Under the pieces are notes generated by a model. That model made no database searches. It was not told the DNA's origin and was given only the letters and a program-made list of their open reading frames with translations. The position numbers were made by a program, and so were the translations under genes. Below, one piece after another: positions 6,299 to 14,929 of a stretch of 33,734 nt of DNA; the first letter of the stretch is position 1, and every line of letters starts with the position of its first letter. Source of the DNA: Treponema sp. (lineage in GTDB: Bacteria; Spirochaetota; Spirochaetia; Treponematales; Treponemataceae); assembly GCA_017392945.1 (NCBI GenBank), contig JAFOSK010000023.1, positions 1 to 33,734 on the forward strand, in the 5' to 3' direction.

Positions 6299-7651
6299 AT
6301 GAAAATAAAGTTTTTTTCTATAATCGCAAAAGCTGCTTTGTCATTAGCAACGGCTTCTTTGTTTGGTGTATTTACATCATGTTCAGATACTTCTGGTGAT
6401 TGCAGCAATGATTATGCAGTTCTTTCTTCAATGAACTCAGGTGCAGCTTCTGTAAAAACAGTTTCAGAAGTTTCTGCTGATTCAAGAAGTCTTTCAATGC
6501 CATACATGACAGAATCAGTTCGTATTTTCTCTGATTTACAGCCAGGTTATGGTAATGCCGTATATTTTACAGGCACGTTCAAGGGAGCTTCAAAATGGTC
6601 AGTCGCTTTGCGAGGAACTTATTGTAACGGAAAATGGTATTTAGATGTTTCTAACGGCGATTTTGAGTGGAAATGTCTTACGGGTGCATGGGACTGCGGT
6701 GAATCAGTAGAAACTCCCTATGATGGGCTTACATGGGAAGCTGGTAGCAACAAAGTTTTTTCTGCCCTTACAGTAGATTTCAATGATGCAGCAAAAACTG
6801 CAGCTTACTACACTTTCTATGATGTATCTCCAAAAATGAAAGTTTTTGTTGATACAGTGAATAAAAAAATCTCTCAGGTTGCGACTATTGATGGAACAGA
6901 GTTTGCTCTTGAATCAGATTTCAGTCTTTGGAATGGACTTATGAATTATGAGCAGGTTAGAAAATGTTCTGAATTATTCTGGAAGTTCTATCCATATATT
7001 TATAAAAGGCTTGCTAATAACGGTTCTCCGACTATTGTTCGTCTTAGATTTGGTATCGATGGTGTAGCTTATGCTCTCGGAGATAGAGTAACAGTAAATC
7101 AGGAATATCTTGGAAACAGCCGCTACGACTTTGACTGTCTTACACATGAGTTTACTCACATTGTACAGGGCGGCTGGGACGGAAATTTCTGTCCTTCATT
7201 TACAAGAGCAGACGGTTCAATTGATACATACATGATTGAACGTTTTGCAGATGTAGGCCGCTATGAATATGCATACAATAACGGTTACTACAATGATTAC
7301 GGCTGGGATCTTCAGGATATAAAAGGTGAGTCTGCTTATTGGTCAAGCAACAGATTTTGGGTTTGGATTGACTATAAGTTCTCAACAGAAAAAATTGATA
7401 TTCTTAAGCGCATGAACACAGCTGTATACAACAGAACTTTTTCCAGCTCTGACTATGGAACATCTGGAAAAGCATGGAACTCTATTTTTACAGGTACAGA
7501 TGCTGCTGGTAAGACAATTACACAGCTATGGGATATGTACGCTGCTGATGATTTCAGCTCATGCTCAGCAAGGGCTAGAGGCTATGGTTCAAAATCTCCG
7601 CTTATCAAGACTTATAACGTCAGGGAGACTATCAAAGCCCGCTATAACTAA
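6299..7651 (+). CDS. Lipoprotein with basic-secretory-protein-like metallopeptidase domain
   Basis: This 450-residue protein starts with a lysine-rich, hydrophobic signal ending at a relaxed spirochaetal lipobox (VFTSC, Cys28), so it is probably lipid-anchored and exposed outside the cytoplasm. Residues about 70-160 form a beta-rich module (VYFTGTF, RGTYCNGKW, then FEWKCLTG) reminiscent of starch- or glycan-binding modules; this is tentative. Residues about 175-430 resemble the plant/bacterial basic secretory protein family (PF04450): GIDGVAYALGDRV, then the zinc motif HEFTHIVQ (His283, Glu284, His287), IERFADVGRYEYA, and a late TITQLWDMY. The family has a proposed peptidase fold; substrates are mostly unknown. 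It is monocistronic between purD and the kinase gene. The metallopeptidase call rests on the HExxH motif and overall pattern. Confidence 0.75.
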   Translation: MKIKFFSIIAKAALSLATASLFGVFTSCSDTSGDCSNDYAVLSSMNSGAASVKTVSEVSADSRSLSMPYMTESVRIFSDLQPGYGNAVYFTGTFKGASKWSVALRGTYCNGKWYLDVSNGDFEWKCLTGAWDCGESVETPYDGLTWEAGSNKVFSALTVDFNDAAKTAAYYTFYDVSPKMKVFVDTVNKKISQVATIDGTEFALESDFSLWNGLMNYEQVRKCSELFWKFYPYIYKRLANNGSPTIVRLRFGIDGVAYALGDRVTVNQEYLGNSRYDFDCLTHEFTHIVQGGWDGNFCPSFTRADGSIDTYMIERFADVGRYEYAYNNGYYNDYGWDLQDIKGESAYWSSNRFWVWIDYKFSTEKIDILKRMNTAVYNRTFSSSDYGTSGKAWNSIFTGTDAAGKTITQLWDMYAADDFSSCSARARGYGSKSPLIKTYNVRETIKARYN

Positions 7652-7727
7652 GTAAGTATTGATAATTCTTTACCACCACAGATTCCGAAATATTTGATAA
7701 AGGGCTGGATAGTCTGATTCTAACGAA

Positions 7728-10301
7728 TCAGCTGTTCAGCTTCTTTTTTATCTCTCCGCATATTTTTTCGATGTCTTCGAATTCAATGTTTGTAATTGCT
7801 TTTTCCAAAAATTCTATGAGCGGTTGGATTTCTCTTTCGGTCTGCATGTTTTTTATAGATTCAAATTGTTCTTCTATCACAGGAAGTTCAAATTTCGTAC
7901 AGGCCGAAAGGATTTTATCCAATGTCTGTTCAAGTGTATTTGAATCAAATGAACTCTTTTTTTCTGTCCTGGATTCTGCAAATTCTAGAATTGCCCTCAG
8001 ATCTTTAAGATACGAGGTGTAAAGCGAAATTAAGCTGGACGTACGCTCGTGAATTTCCTGACTGATGTGCTTTGCTTTTGCAAAATCTCCTGCTTCTTCA
8101 GCTTTCTGAAAATCCTTGCCTGAGATTTCCAGATATTCTGCTTTTTTAGAAACTTCAATAGCTCCAATTATGCGGGCAGCGCTCTTTAAGGCATGTACAT
8201 GAATTGTATAATTTTTAATGTCGTTGTTTATCAAGCACTCACCAATAAGATTTGCATTTTTTTCAATAGAAAGGTAGAACGTTTTTACTGCCTTGAGGTA
8301 ATTTTCAAGTCCTCCGGAATTTGAAACAGCTTCAACAAGAGAAAGCCTTTCTTTATCCCATGTAGGAAAGCCTTCTGGAATTTCAAGGCCTGTTTCTTTT
8401 TCCGTTCCGATTTTTTCAAGAAGATTTACAGGTAGCCATTCCGCTATGCAGGATGCAAAATCCTTTCCTTGTACAGGTTTTGCAAGAAAATCATCAAAGC
8501 CTTTTGAAAGAAACATTTCTCGAGCCCCGTTTATAGCATTTGCACTAAGGGCAACGATTATACGGTGGCGTTTTTCTTCTTTTTCATTTTTGCGGATTAT
8601 TTCAACGGCCTCTATTCCGTCCATGCCCGGCATCTGATGATCCATAAAAATAATATGGTAGTTCTTTAACTTTATCAACGCCAGCGCTTCCTGAGCGCTT
8701 TCTGCAAGATCGGGATTTATTCCAAACTTGCTTAAAAGTCCTTTTGCAACTTGAAGGTTTACATCATTGTCATCTACAACAAGAATTTGTGCTTCTGGAG
8801 CTTTGAACATTACGGTTTCTGATTTTTCTACAAAAAGACCTGCGAATTCAGGAGAATTTAAAAGCCCCGTAACGGGTATTACTGCCAGTTTTGGGTTTTC
8901 CAAGCTTCTTTTGGCCTTGGCAAAAAGAGATTTATATTTTTCTGAACATTTTATTGCATCTGTAATTTTCTGAGGAAGATCAATATAAAAGCAAGAGCCT
9001 TTTCCGTATTCAGAAGTAACGTTCAGTGAACCTCCCATAAGTTTTGCAAGATTCTTTGAAATTGAAAGTCCAAGTCCTGTTCCGCCTTTTGTACGATTCA
9101 TCTTCATGTCTACCTGCTGGAATGCACCAAAAAGTTTTGTAAGGTCTTCTTGCTTTATACCGATTCCAGAGTCAATTACGCTTATTCTTAGACCATCTCT
9201 TTCTTCAAATTTGCGCAGGTTTTCCGTGCGGATTTTTATAAATCCTTTTTCGGTGAATTTTGAAGAATTTCCCGCAAGGTTTATAAGAATCTGCCTGATT
9301 CTCATGTCGTCGCCATAATAAGAAGTCGGAAGATCTTCTTCTATTTCAAGGATAAGCTCTACCGGCTTGTTCGTAATGCGCACAAGACATACGTTGCAGA
9401 TGTCGTTCATCATTTTTACCAAATCGTATTCAACTGGAACGATTTGCATTTTGCCGGATTCTATTTTAGAAAAATCAAGAATATCATTTATAATTCCAAC
9501 CAGATTTATCCCGGAAGTCCTTATCTGTCTGATCGTGTTCTTTTCGCTGTCATTAAGGTTAAAGTCCATTGCCAGTTCGCTCATTCCTACAATTGCATTC
9601 ATCGGAGTGCGGATTTCATGGCTCATATTTGCAAGAAACTGTGATTTCTGCTGATTTTCATATTCAGCTTGTTCCTGAAGTTTCTGTATTACCCTTGTTT
9701 TATGAATTGAGTCCTTAAGCTGCCGTGCGCGGACAAAAGAAACTGTGTCTGTGATAAAGATGATAAAAACAGGGTACGGAGCATAAGTATGATGTGAAGA
9801 AAATTCTGTAAGATGGGTGAAAAGCTCAAATCCAAAGAAGAATGATACTGAATATAGCAAGACTAGCTTTGAGTCAACGTAAAAAACACAGGAAACAAGC
9901 ATGATGCAGATAAAAAACATTGTGAGATTTTCTCGGCCACTTGAAATCGTTCCTGTAACTGCGTCACAAACTGCACAGAAAAGAATTATAAAGGCGTAAA
10001 TTGCAAGTGCAGCCCGAAAAATTTTATAACGCTGTTCAAGATTTTGTTTTGCCCAGCATGTAAGGCTTACCATTAAAATTGAAGCTGCCGACATTACGGA
10101 ATTCAGAATGCAGTAAGCCCATTGAACTTTTGAATAGATTTCATTCTGGGTAATCCTGTCAAAGATAAGAAGAAAAAGTTCAAAAAGGGCAATTATACTT
10201 ACGTAAAGGTACACCCGGCGGCAATCAATTGCGCAGCATTCCAAATAAAATTTTTTCTTTTCTTCCGCATCTTCAAAATGAAGCTTCAATGGATTTTTCA
10301 T
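7728..10301 (-). CDS. Hybrid sensor histidine kinase with receiver and HPt domains
   Basis: This 857-residue inner-membrane kinase has about six transmembrane helices in residues 30-190, without a large external sensor domain. A short coiled coil leads to the HisKA domain (SHEIRTP, phosphoacceptor His228), then the HATPase domain with N-box (RIRQILINLAGN, about 334-345), G1 (DSGIG) and G2 (GGTGLGLS). A receiver domain (about 505-625) carries the acidic pair DD (510-511), Asp554 in FMDHQMPGMDG and Lys608. A C-terminal HPt domain has His703 in HALKSA. The order kinase-receiver-HPt matches a full intramolecular phosphorelay, whose final partner could be the response regulator gene 13 nt upstream in the same operon. 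An AAGGA sequence precedes the ATG. The signal sensed is unknown. Confidence 0.94.
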   Translation of the reverse strand: MKNPLKLHFEDAEEKKKFYLECCAIDCRRVYLYVSIIALFELFLLIFDRITQNEIYSKVQWAYCILNSVMSAASILMVSLTCWAKQNLEQRYKIFRAALAIYAFIILFCAVCDAVTGTISSGRENLTMFFICIMLVSCVFYVDSKLVLLYSVSFFFGFELFTHLTEFSSHHTYAPYPVFIIFITDTVSFVRARQLKDSIHKTRVIQKLQEQAEYENQQKSQFLANMSHEIRTPMNAIVGMSELAMDFNLNDSEKNTIRQIRTSGINLVGIINDILDFSKIESGKMQIVPVEYDLVKMMNDICNVCLVRITNKPVELILEIEEDLPTSYYGDDMRIRQILINLAGNSSKFTEKGFIKIRTENLRKFEERDGLRISVIDSGIGIKQEDLTKLFGAFQQVDMKMNRTKGGTGLGLSISKNLAKLMGGSLNVTSEYGKGSCFYIDLPQKITDAIKCSEKYKSLFAKAKRSLENPKLAVIPVTGLLNSPEFAGLFVEKSETVMFKAPEAQILVVDDNDVNLQVAKGLLSKFGINPDLAESAQEALALIKLKNYHIIFMDHQMPGMDGIEAVEIIRKNEKEEKRHRIIVALSANAINGAREMFLSKGFDDFLAKPVQGKDFASCIAEWLPVNLLEKIGTEKETGLEIPEGFPTWDKERLSLVEAVSNSGGLENYLKAVKTFYLSIEKNANLIGECLINNDIKNYTIHVHALKSAARIIGAIEVSKKAEYLEISGKDFQKAEEAGDFAKAKHISQEIHERTSSLISLYTSYLKDLRAILEFAESRTEKKSSFDSNTLEQTLDKILSACTKFELPVIEEQFESIKNMQTEREIQPLIEFLEKAITNIEFEDIEKICGEIKKKLNS

Positions 10302-10314
10302 AGGCCGTCCTTTT

Positions 10315-11097
10315 TTAGCGCACTTTCAGGATATCCCGTATCTTTTCAAGAAGAATTTCTTTGGTCGTCGTTTTAAGGATGTACCCTTGCGGTTTCTGCA
10401 TTATTGCATTTTTTATCATGTCGGAATCTGTAACGCCAGTAAGGAAAATTACAGGAATGTTTTCGTTTTTCTTTTTTTTACGGATGATTCTAAGGGTTTC
10501 GGGGCCATTGTAGTCCGGCATTTCATAGTCCAAAAGAATAAGATCAGGAGTCTCCTGATCAAGAAAGTTGATGGCAGCAGAACCGCTTTTTACTACAGAA
10601 ATCTGGTACGCATCTTTAAGCCAGTTCATCATTGTTCTTAAGGAGATCGCATCATCGTCAACAATTAGAATGTGTTTAGGCTTGACGGCAACTGGTACTA
10701 CGTTGCCGAATTCATTTTTAGGGTCATCTTTACCTTCAATTTCGTTTGCAATATGCCGTATGCTGCCAAGGAATTCAACTTGATCAATCGGAGTATAGAT
10801 ATACTGCTTTACGATAAGCGAACCCATTTCGCAGAGTTGCATACAAGTTTCGCGGTTTCCTATAAAAATTACAGGCTTAGAACACCCCTGTTGCCAAATT
10901 TTTTTTAGCTCGGCCTTTGATTCTGAACTTAAATCCTGAAGATAGATGAAAACGGCGGCTGTAGAAGGTTCTTTTACATAATCATAAATTGATTCAGTAC
11001 TGAATGAAACTGGCAGCACTGTAAAAAATTTTCTCATTAGCTCTACAATCGGGCAGGAAAAAAATTTTTTTTCACATACAAAAATCGAATTGACCAT
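10315..11097 (-). CDS. Response regulator with divergent N-terminal pseudo-receiver
   Basis: With the start I prefer (ATG at 11097) the protein has 260 residues; an in-frame ATG at 11112 would add five. Its C-terminal half is a canonical receiver: ILIVDDD, phosphoacceptor Asp in LILLDYEMPD (about residue 190), Thr in LTG and Lys in YILKTT. There is no DNA-binding or enzymatic output domain. The N-terminal about 120 residues alternate beta strands and helices (AVFIYLQDL, PVIFIGN) like a receiver that has lost its acidic residues. It is cotranscribed with the hybrid kinase just downstream, so it is a likely phosphorelay partner that acts by protein contact. A -10 hexamer TATAAT (minus, 11104-11109) lies 6 nt before the 11097 ATG and inside the longer frame, which favours the shorter start on a leaderless mRNA. 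Confidence 0.85.
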   Translation of the reverse strand: MVNSIFVCEKKFFSCPIVELMRKFFTVLPVSFSTESIYDYVKEPSTAAVFIYLQDLSSESKAELKKIWQQGCSKPVIFIGNRETCMQLCEMGSLIVKQYIYTPIDQVEFLGSIRHIANEIEGKDDPKNEFGNVVPVAVKPKHILIVDDDAISLRTMMNWLKDAYQISVVKSGSAAINFLDQETPDLILLDYEMPDYNGPETLRIIRKKKKNENIPVIFLTGVTDSDMIKNAIMQKPQGYILKTTTKEILLEKIRDILKVR

Positions 11098-11243
11098 ACA
11101 AATATTATACACATGAATTTAAAAATAAGGAAAAATAACGTTCTGAATTTAAAAAATTTAATATCTGTAAGAAATATGTCGATTCAAAATTAATGCATCC
11201 GGAAATTACATGAAAAACTTTTCAAAAATCGCGGAGGTCTTTT

Positions 11244-11429
11244 ATGAATTTTAAAACTACGGAAAATTTAAAGAGCCATATCATCTATTTCTATATCAAT
11301 TCAAAACGCGTGTCAGAGAGTGATTTTGATTTTCAACGGACAACAAGCCTTCTGAAAGGCATGAAAACCGAATCTGTTCTTTCATGGACAGAAAAATCAA
11401 GGCGCTACGTAAGTTTCGATATACTTTAA
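11244..11429 (+). CDS. Small conserved-looking hypothetical protein, 61 aa
   Basis: A short frame of 61 codons, preceded by a clear Shine-Dalgarno (GGAGG, 7 nt before ATG). This is better ribosome-site evidence than several large genes in the window have. The product is soluble and mixed-charge, with an N-terminal helix-rich half, aromatic residues (IIYFYI) and a basic C-terminus (EKSRRYVSF). There are no membrane segments, cysteines or recognisable domain. It sits divergent from the response regulator gene and 39 nt before rsmE, so it may share transcription with rsmE or be separate. I do not recognise the family; the coding call depends on the ribosome site and position. Confidence 0.55.
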   Translation: MNFKTTENLKSHIIYFYINSKRVSESDFDFQRTTSLLKGMKTESVLSWTEKSRRYVSFDIL

Positions 11430-11468
11430 GCCCTACAATAAATCAAACATATCTGTTAGAATGTAAGC

Positions 11469-12245
11469 ATGAATATCTGTCTTTTTTCTTTGGAAGAAAT
11501 AAATCAGCCGCTCAGCATAAATGATGAACGCGGTGAACACATAATAAAAATCCTTCACAAGAAAGAAGGAGATTCTTTTTCTGCTGGAATAATCAATGGA
11601 ATGGCAGGTACAGCTTTAATCAATAAAATTGAAGATAAAAAAATATTTTTTTCATTTAAGCCGGAAACAGAAGGAAAGTTTCTTTATCCTCTTAAGATGA
11701 TAATTGGTTTTCCGCGTCCGATTCAGCTCAAAAGGCTTTTGCGCGATATAGCTGCTCTTGGAGTATGCGAAGTTCATCTTACAGGAACAGAACTTGGTGA
11801 AAAATCATATATGCAGTCAAATCTTGTAGAACACGGAACTGCTTACAAAATGCTGATAGACGGAACTGTTCAGGCGGCAAGTACGCATGTTCCTGAACTG
11901 TTCCTACATAAAACCTTACAGGAATGTCTTAAAGCAGTTTCTTCAAATCCTTTGAATGATGATAAAAGCTATGGAAAAGCCGATTCCTGTTCAGAACTTA
12001 AGCTTTGCCTGGATAATGTAAATCCAAAAGGAGCGCTTTTTACTGTACTTCAGGAACAGGCAGAAATGCCGCAGACTGTTATTGCCGCCATTGGAAGTGA
12101 GCGCGGCTGGACAGAAAAAGAACGTGCACTTCTAGAAAGCGCCGGCTATACAAGATGCGGCATGGGGCCGCGCGTAATGCGCACGGAAACTGCGGCAACT
12201 GTAAGTGCAAGTATAATAGGCGCGGCAATGGGTTGGCTGAACTGA
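11469..12245 (+). CDS. rsmE: 16S rRNA m3U1498 methyltransferase RsmE
   Basis: This 258-residue SPOUT-class enzyme methylates N3 of U1498 in 16S rRNA of the small ribosomal subunit, using S-adenosylmethionine. The N-terminal PUA-like part (about 1-70) is followed by the SPOUT domain with the early segment KRLLRDIAALGVCEVHL. The C-terminal knot has AAIGSERGWTEKE and GPRVMRTETA (233-242), matching the family signature G-x-R-I/V-L/M-R-x-E-T-A. The length is close to the usual 240-250 residues. It is the first gene of a likely operon with pepT (36-nt gap) and murA. No Shine-Dalgarno is visible; TAGAAT (11457-11462) lies 6 nt before the ATG, compatible with leaderless transcription, but the -35 is weak. 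Confidence 0.95.
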   Translation: MNICLFSLEEINQPLSINDERGEHIIKILHKKEGDSFSAGIINGMAGTALINKIEDKKIFFSFKPETEGKFLYPLKMIIGFPRPIQLKRLLRDIAALGVCEVHLTGTELGEKSYMQSNLVEHGTAYKMLIDGTVQAASTHVPELFLHKTLQECLKAVSSNPLNDDKSYGKADSCSELKLCLDNVNPKGALFTVLQEQAEMPQTVIAAIGSERGWTEKERALLESAGYTRCGMGPRVMRTETAATVSASIIGAAMGWLN

Positions 12246-12281
12246 ATCGGTCCTGACTGTGTGCTTTTTTCAGGAGGAATA

Positions 12282-13559
12282 ATGAATTACGTCACCAAAG
12301 ACTCAGACATTCAGAAATCATTGTTGGACAGATTTATCAAATATGTAAAAATCTGGACAGAATCCAACACTCACAAAGCTGATGAAGGAATAATTCCTAG
12401 CGAGCAGAGGGAGTTTGATCTTGCAAAACAGCTTTCTGCAGAATTAACTGTAATGGGGCTTCAGAAAGTTCAGGTAACAGAAAATTGCTACACCTATGCA
12501 AGTCTTTCAGCGTCAAAAGGATATGAAAAAGTTCCTTCTTTCTGTCTTCTGGCTCACGTAGATACTGTAGAAGAAGTTACAGGAAAGGATGTTAAGCCTA
12601 TTATTCATCCTGCTTATGATGGAACTCCGATTGACCTGCAGTGCGGTGTGCGCCATGATCCAAAAAACGACAGAGCACTTTTTCAAAGTGCAGAAAAAAA
12701 GGAAACAATAATAACCAGCGATGGTACAACATTGCTTGGCTCGGATGATAAAGCCGGTGTTGCTGCGATAATGACCTGCCTTGAATATCTTGTAACTCAT
12801 CCTGAAATCAAGCACGGGAAGATAGAAGTTCTTTTTTCGCCTGATGAGGAAACCGGTCACGGAATGGATAGAGTACCGTTGGATCTGCTTGGATCAAAGT
12901 TTGCGTATACTGTAGACGGAGGACATGCAGGCGAGCTTGAGACTGAATGTTTTAATGCCTATTCTGCTGAAATTGTGTTTACCGGAAAATCCTGCCATAC
13001 GGGAAGTGCCCGTCAGTGTGGAATGATTAACTCTATAAATATGGCCGGAGAATTTATTCTTTCTGTTCCTTTAAGGGAACGGCCTGAGACAACGGAAAAT
13101 CATGAAGGCTTTTATGCAGTAATGGGAATTAATGGTTCTATTGAAGAAACTCGTGTTTCTATGATTTTAAGGGATTTTTCTTTAGAAAAGATGAAGGAAC
13201 GAATTCAGACTATAAAAACTCTTGCAGAATCAGCAGCCCTTTCTTTTGGTGGCAAAGCATCGGTAACAGTAAAGGAACAGTATAAAAATATGAAGCCTGT
13301 TTTGGATAATCACCCGGAAGTAGTTGAATTCCTTGAGGAGTCTTATCGGGCAGCTGGTGTTGAACCGGAATTTGTTCCGATTCGCGGAGGTACGGACGGC
13401 TCAAGACTTACAGAAATGGGGATTCCTTGTCCGAATATATTTACTGGAGGACACAATTTCCACGGTCGCTATGAATGGGTCAGCCTTGATCAGATGAGTG
13501 CTGCTACAGATGTTTTAATAAACTTGGCTCAGAAAATCGCCGAGAATAAAACAAGATAG
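12282..13559 (+). CDS. pepT: Peptidase T (tripeptide aminopeptidase, M20 family)
   Basis: A cytoplasmic two-zinc exopeptidase of 425 residues that removes the N-terminal residue from tripeptides. Metal and catalytic residues follow the M20B pattern: AHVDT (His92, Asp94), LLGSDDKAG (bridging Asp155), SPDEETGHG (catalytic Glu189, ligand Glu190), VDGG, and C-terminal GGHNFHGRYEW with the last zinc histidine. I chose the ATG at 12282 because AGGAGG stands just before it; a GTG 21 nt upstream keeps the frame open but places the ribosome site inside the gene. It lies between rsmE and murA, 8 nt before murA, in an apparent operon. Its likely role is peptide nutrition and turnover. Confidence 0.95.
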   Translation: MNYVTKDSDIQKSLLDRFIKYVKIWTESNTHKADEGIIPSEQREFDLAKQLSAELTVMGLQKVQVTENCYTYASLSASKGYEKVPSFCLLAHVDTVEEVTGKDVKPIIHPAYDGTPIDLQCGVRHDPKNDRALFQSAEKKETIITSDGTTLLGSDDKAGVAAIMTCLEYLVTHPEIKHGKIEVLFSPDEETGHGMDRVPLDLLGSKFAYTVDGGHAGELETECFNAYSAEIVFTGKSCHTGSARQCGMINSINMAGEFILSVPLRERPETTENHEGFYAVMGINGSIEETRVSMILRDFSLEKMKERIQTIKTLAESAALSFGGKASVTVKEQYKNMKPVLDNHPEVVEFLEESYRAAGVEPEFVPIRGGTDGSRLTEMGIPCPNIFTGGHNFHGRYEWVSLDQMSAATDVLINLAQKIAENKTR

Positions 13560-13567
13560 GGATCAAA

Positions 13568-14854
13568 ATGCACGAATATTTAATTGAAGGTGGTTTTCCG
13601 ATAAAGGGAACTATCACAGCCTGTGGAAATAAAAACTCTGCTTTGCCATGTATTGCAGCTGCCTTGCTTACAGATGAACCGGTCATTCTTCATAATGTTC
13701 CAGATATTGAAGATACGGCCGTAATGCTGAATATATTGCAATCCTTTGGTGCAAAGGCTACGAATCTTAGTGATCATAGTTGGAAAATCGAAGCAAAGAA
13801 TATAGAGGCTTGTTGCATACCGGCAGAACTTTCAAAGAAAATAAGGGCCTCAATTCTTTTTGCAGGTCCAATGGTAGCCCGTCTTGGAAAAGCAGAAATG
13901 CTTCCTCCTGGAGGAGATGTAATTGGTCGTCGCCGTTTGGATACTCACTTTTTAGCCCTGACCCAACTAGGTGCGCAGGTAAAGGTAAACGGTCACTTTG
14001 TATTTACAGCGAATAAACTTATTGGAACAGACATCTTTCTGGATGAATGTTCGGTAACGGCAACAGAAAATGCTCTTATGGCAGCTGTCCTTGCAGAAGG
14101 GCATACGACAATCACAAATGCTGCAAGTGAACCCCATATTCAGGATTTGTGTAATATGCTCAATCTTATGGGGGCAAAAATTACTGGAATCGGTTCAAAT
14201 ATTCTTTATATTGACGGTGTAAAGAAACTGCATGGCTGCGAATTCGGAATCGGGCCAGATTTTATGGAAATTGGTTCATATATCGGGCTTGCTGCGGCAA
14301 CGCACGGAAGTGTAACAATCAAGGGAATTGGAAATCTTGATATGCGTCCGTTGAAAGTTGGTTTTGCAAAGCTTGGTATTTCATGGATTTCAGACGACGA
14401 TTCGATTACAGTTTCTTCTGTTCAGGAAATGAAAACAAACGCTGATGTTGGAACAAAAATTCCTAAAATAGATGATGCCCCATGGCCTGGATTCCCGCCG
14501 GATTTGACTTCTATTATGACTGTAGTTGCAACTCAAGTAGAAGGAACTGTTCTTATTTTTGAAAAAATGTTTGAAAGCCGTATGTTTTTTGTAGATAAGC
14601 TTATAAACATGGGTGCTCAGATTACGCTCTGTGATCCGCATCGCGCCGTTGTGTGCGGTCCGTCTGTGCTTCATGGAGACCGTCTTGTTTCTCCTGATGT
14701 GCGTGCTGGCATGGCAATGGTAATTGCCGCAATGGTAGCACATGGGGAAAGTCACATAAGCAATGTTTATCAGATTGAACGCGGTTACGAAAAATTGGTT
14801 GAACGTCTTCAGTCTTTAGGCGCACATATCAAGCGCGTAGAAATTGACGAATAA
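13568..14854 (+). CDS. murA: UDP-N-acetylglucosamine 1-carboxyvinyltransferase, Cys-to-Asp type
   Basis: This 428-residue cytoplasmic enzyme transfers enolpyruvate from PEP to UDP-GlcNAc, the first committed step of peptidoglycan synthesis. NKNSALP (Lys22) near the N-terminus, RRRLDTH, and WPGFPPDL with its catalytic Asp match the EPSP-synthase/MurA fold. In E. coli the loop reads PGGCTIG with Cys115; here it reads PGGDVIG, so Asp117 replaces the cysteine that fosfomycin alkylates. Natural Asp variants known from Mycobacterium, Chlamydia and Borrelia are active and fosfomycin-insensitive, so the same is expected here. An AGGGAT ribosome site lies just before the ATG. It is the last gene of the rsmE-pepT-murA run and ends at a bidirectional terminator. 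Confidence 0.96.
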   Translation: MHEYLIEGGFPIKGTITACGNKNSALPCIAAALLTDEPVILHNVPDIEDTAVMLNILQSFGAKATNLSDHSWKIEAKNIEACCIPAELSKKIRASILFAGPMVARLGKAEMLPPGGDVIGRRRLDTHFLALTQLGAQVKVNGHFVFTANKLIGTDIFLDECSVTATENALMAAVLAEGHTTITNAASEPHIQDLCNMLNLMGAKITGIGSNILYIDGVKKLHGCEFGIGPDFMEIGSYIGLAAATHGSVTIKGIGNLDMRPLKVGFAKLGISWISDDDSITVSSVQEMKTNADVGTKIPKIDDAPWPGFPPDLTSIMTVVATQVEGTVLIFEKMFESRMFFVDKLINMGAQITLCDPHRAVVCGPSVLHGDRLVSPDVRAGMAMVIAAMVAHGESHISNVYQIERGYEKLVERLQSLGAHIKRVEIDE

Positions 14855-14859
14855 AACAC

Positions 14860-14884
14860 GGTCATTGAGCTTGTCGAAATGATC
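14860..14884 (+). repeat. Short stem-loop repeat, copy B
   Basis: GGTCATT and AATGATC (7 pairs, one G-U) enclose the loop GAGCTTGTCGA, 6 nt after the murA stop. It shares the core TGAG(A/C)TTGTCGAA with copy A at 2349-2371 in the amtB leader. Confidence 0.5.
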
Positions 14885-14887
14885 AGC

Positions 14888-14924
14888 AAAAAAAAATGGA
14901 GGTTCTAAAACCTCCATTTTTTTT
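14888..14924. terminator. Bidirectional terminator between murA and pheS
   Basis: TGGAGGTT and AACCTCCA (8 bp, 4-nt loop, 14897-14916) are flanked by a run of A on the left and eight T on the right, so the hairpin can stop transcription of both convergent genes. Confidence 0.88.
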
Positions 14925-14929
14925 CTATT

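Noticed and set aside
12261..12281. Upstream GTG start for pepT
   Set aside because: The Shine-Dalgarno AGGAGG lies inside this extension and directly before the ATG at 12282.
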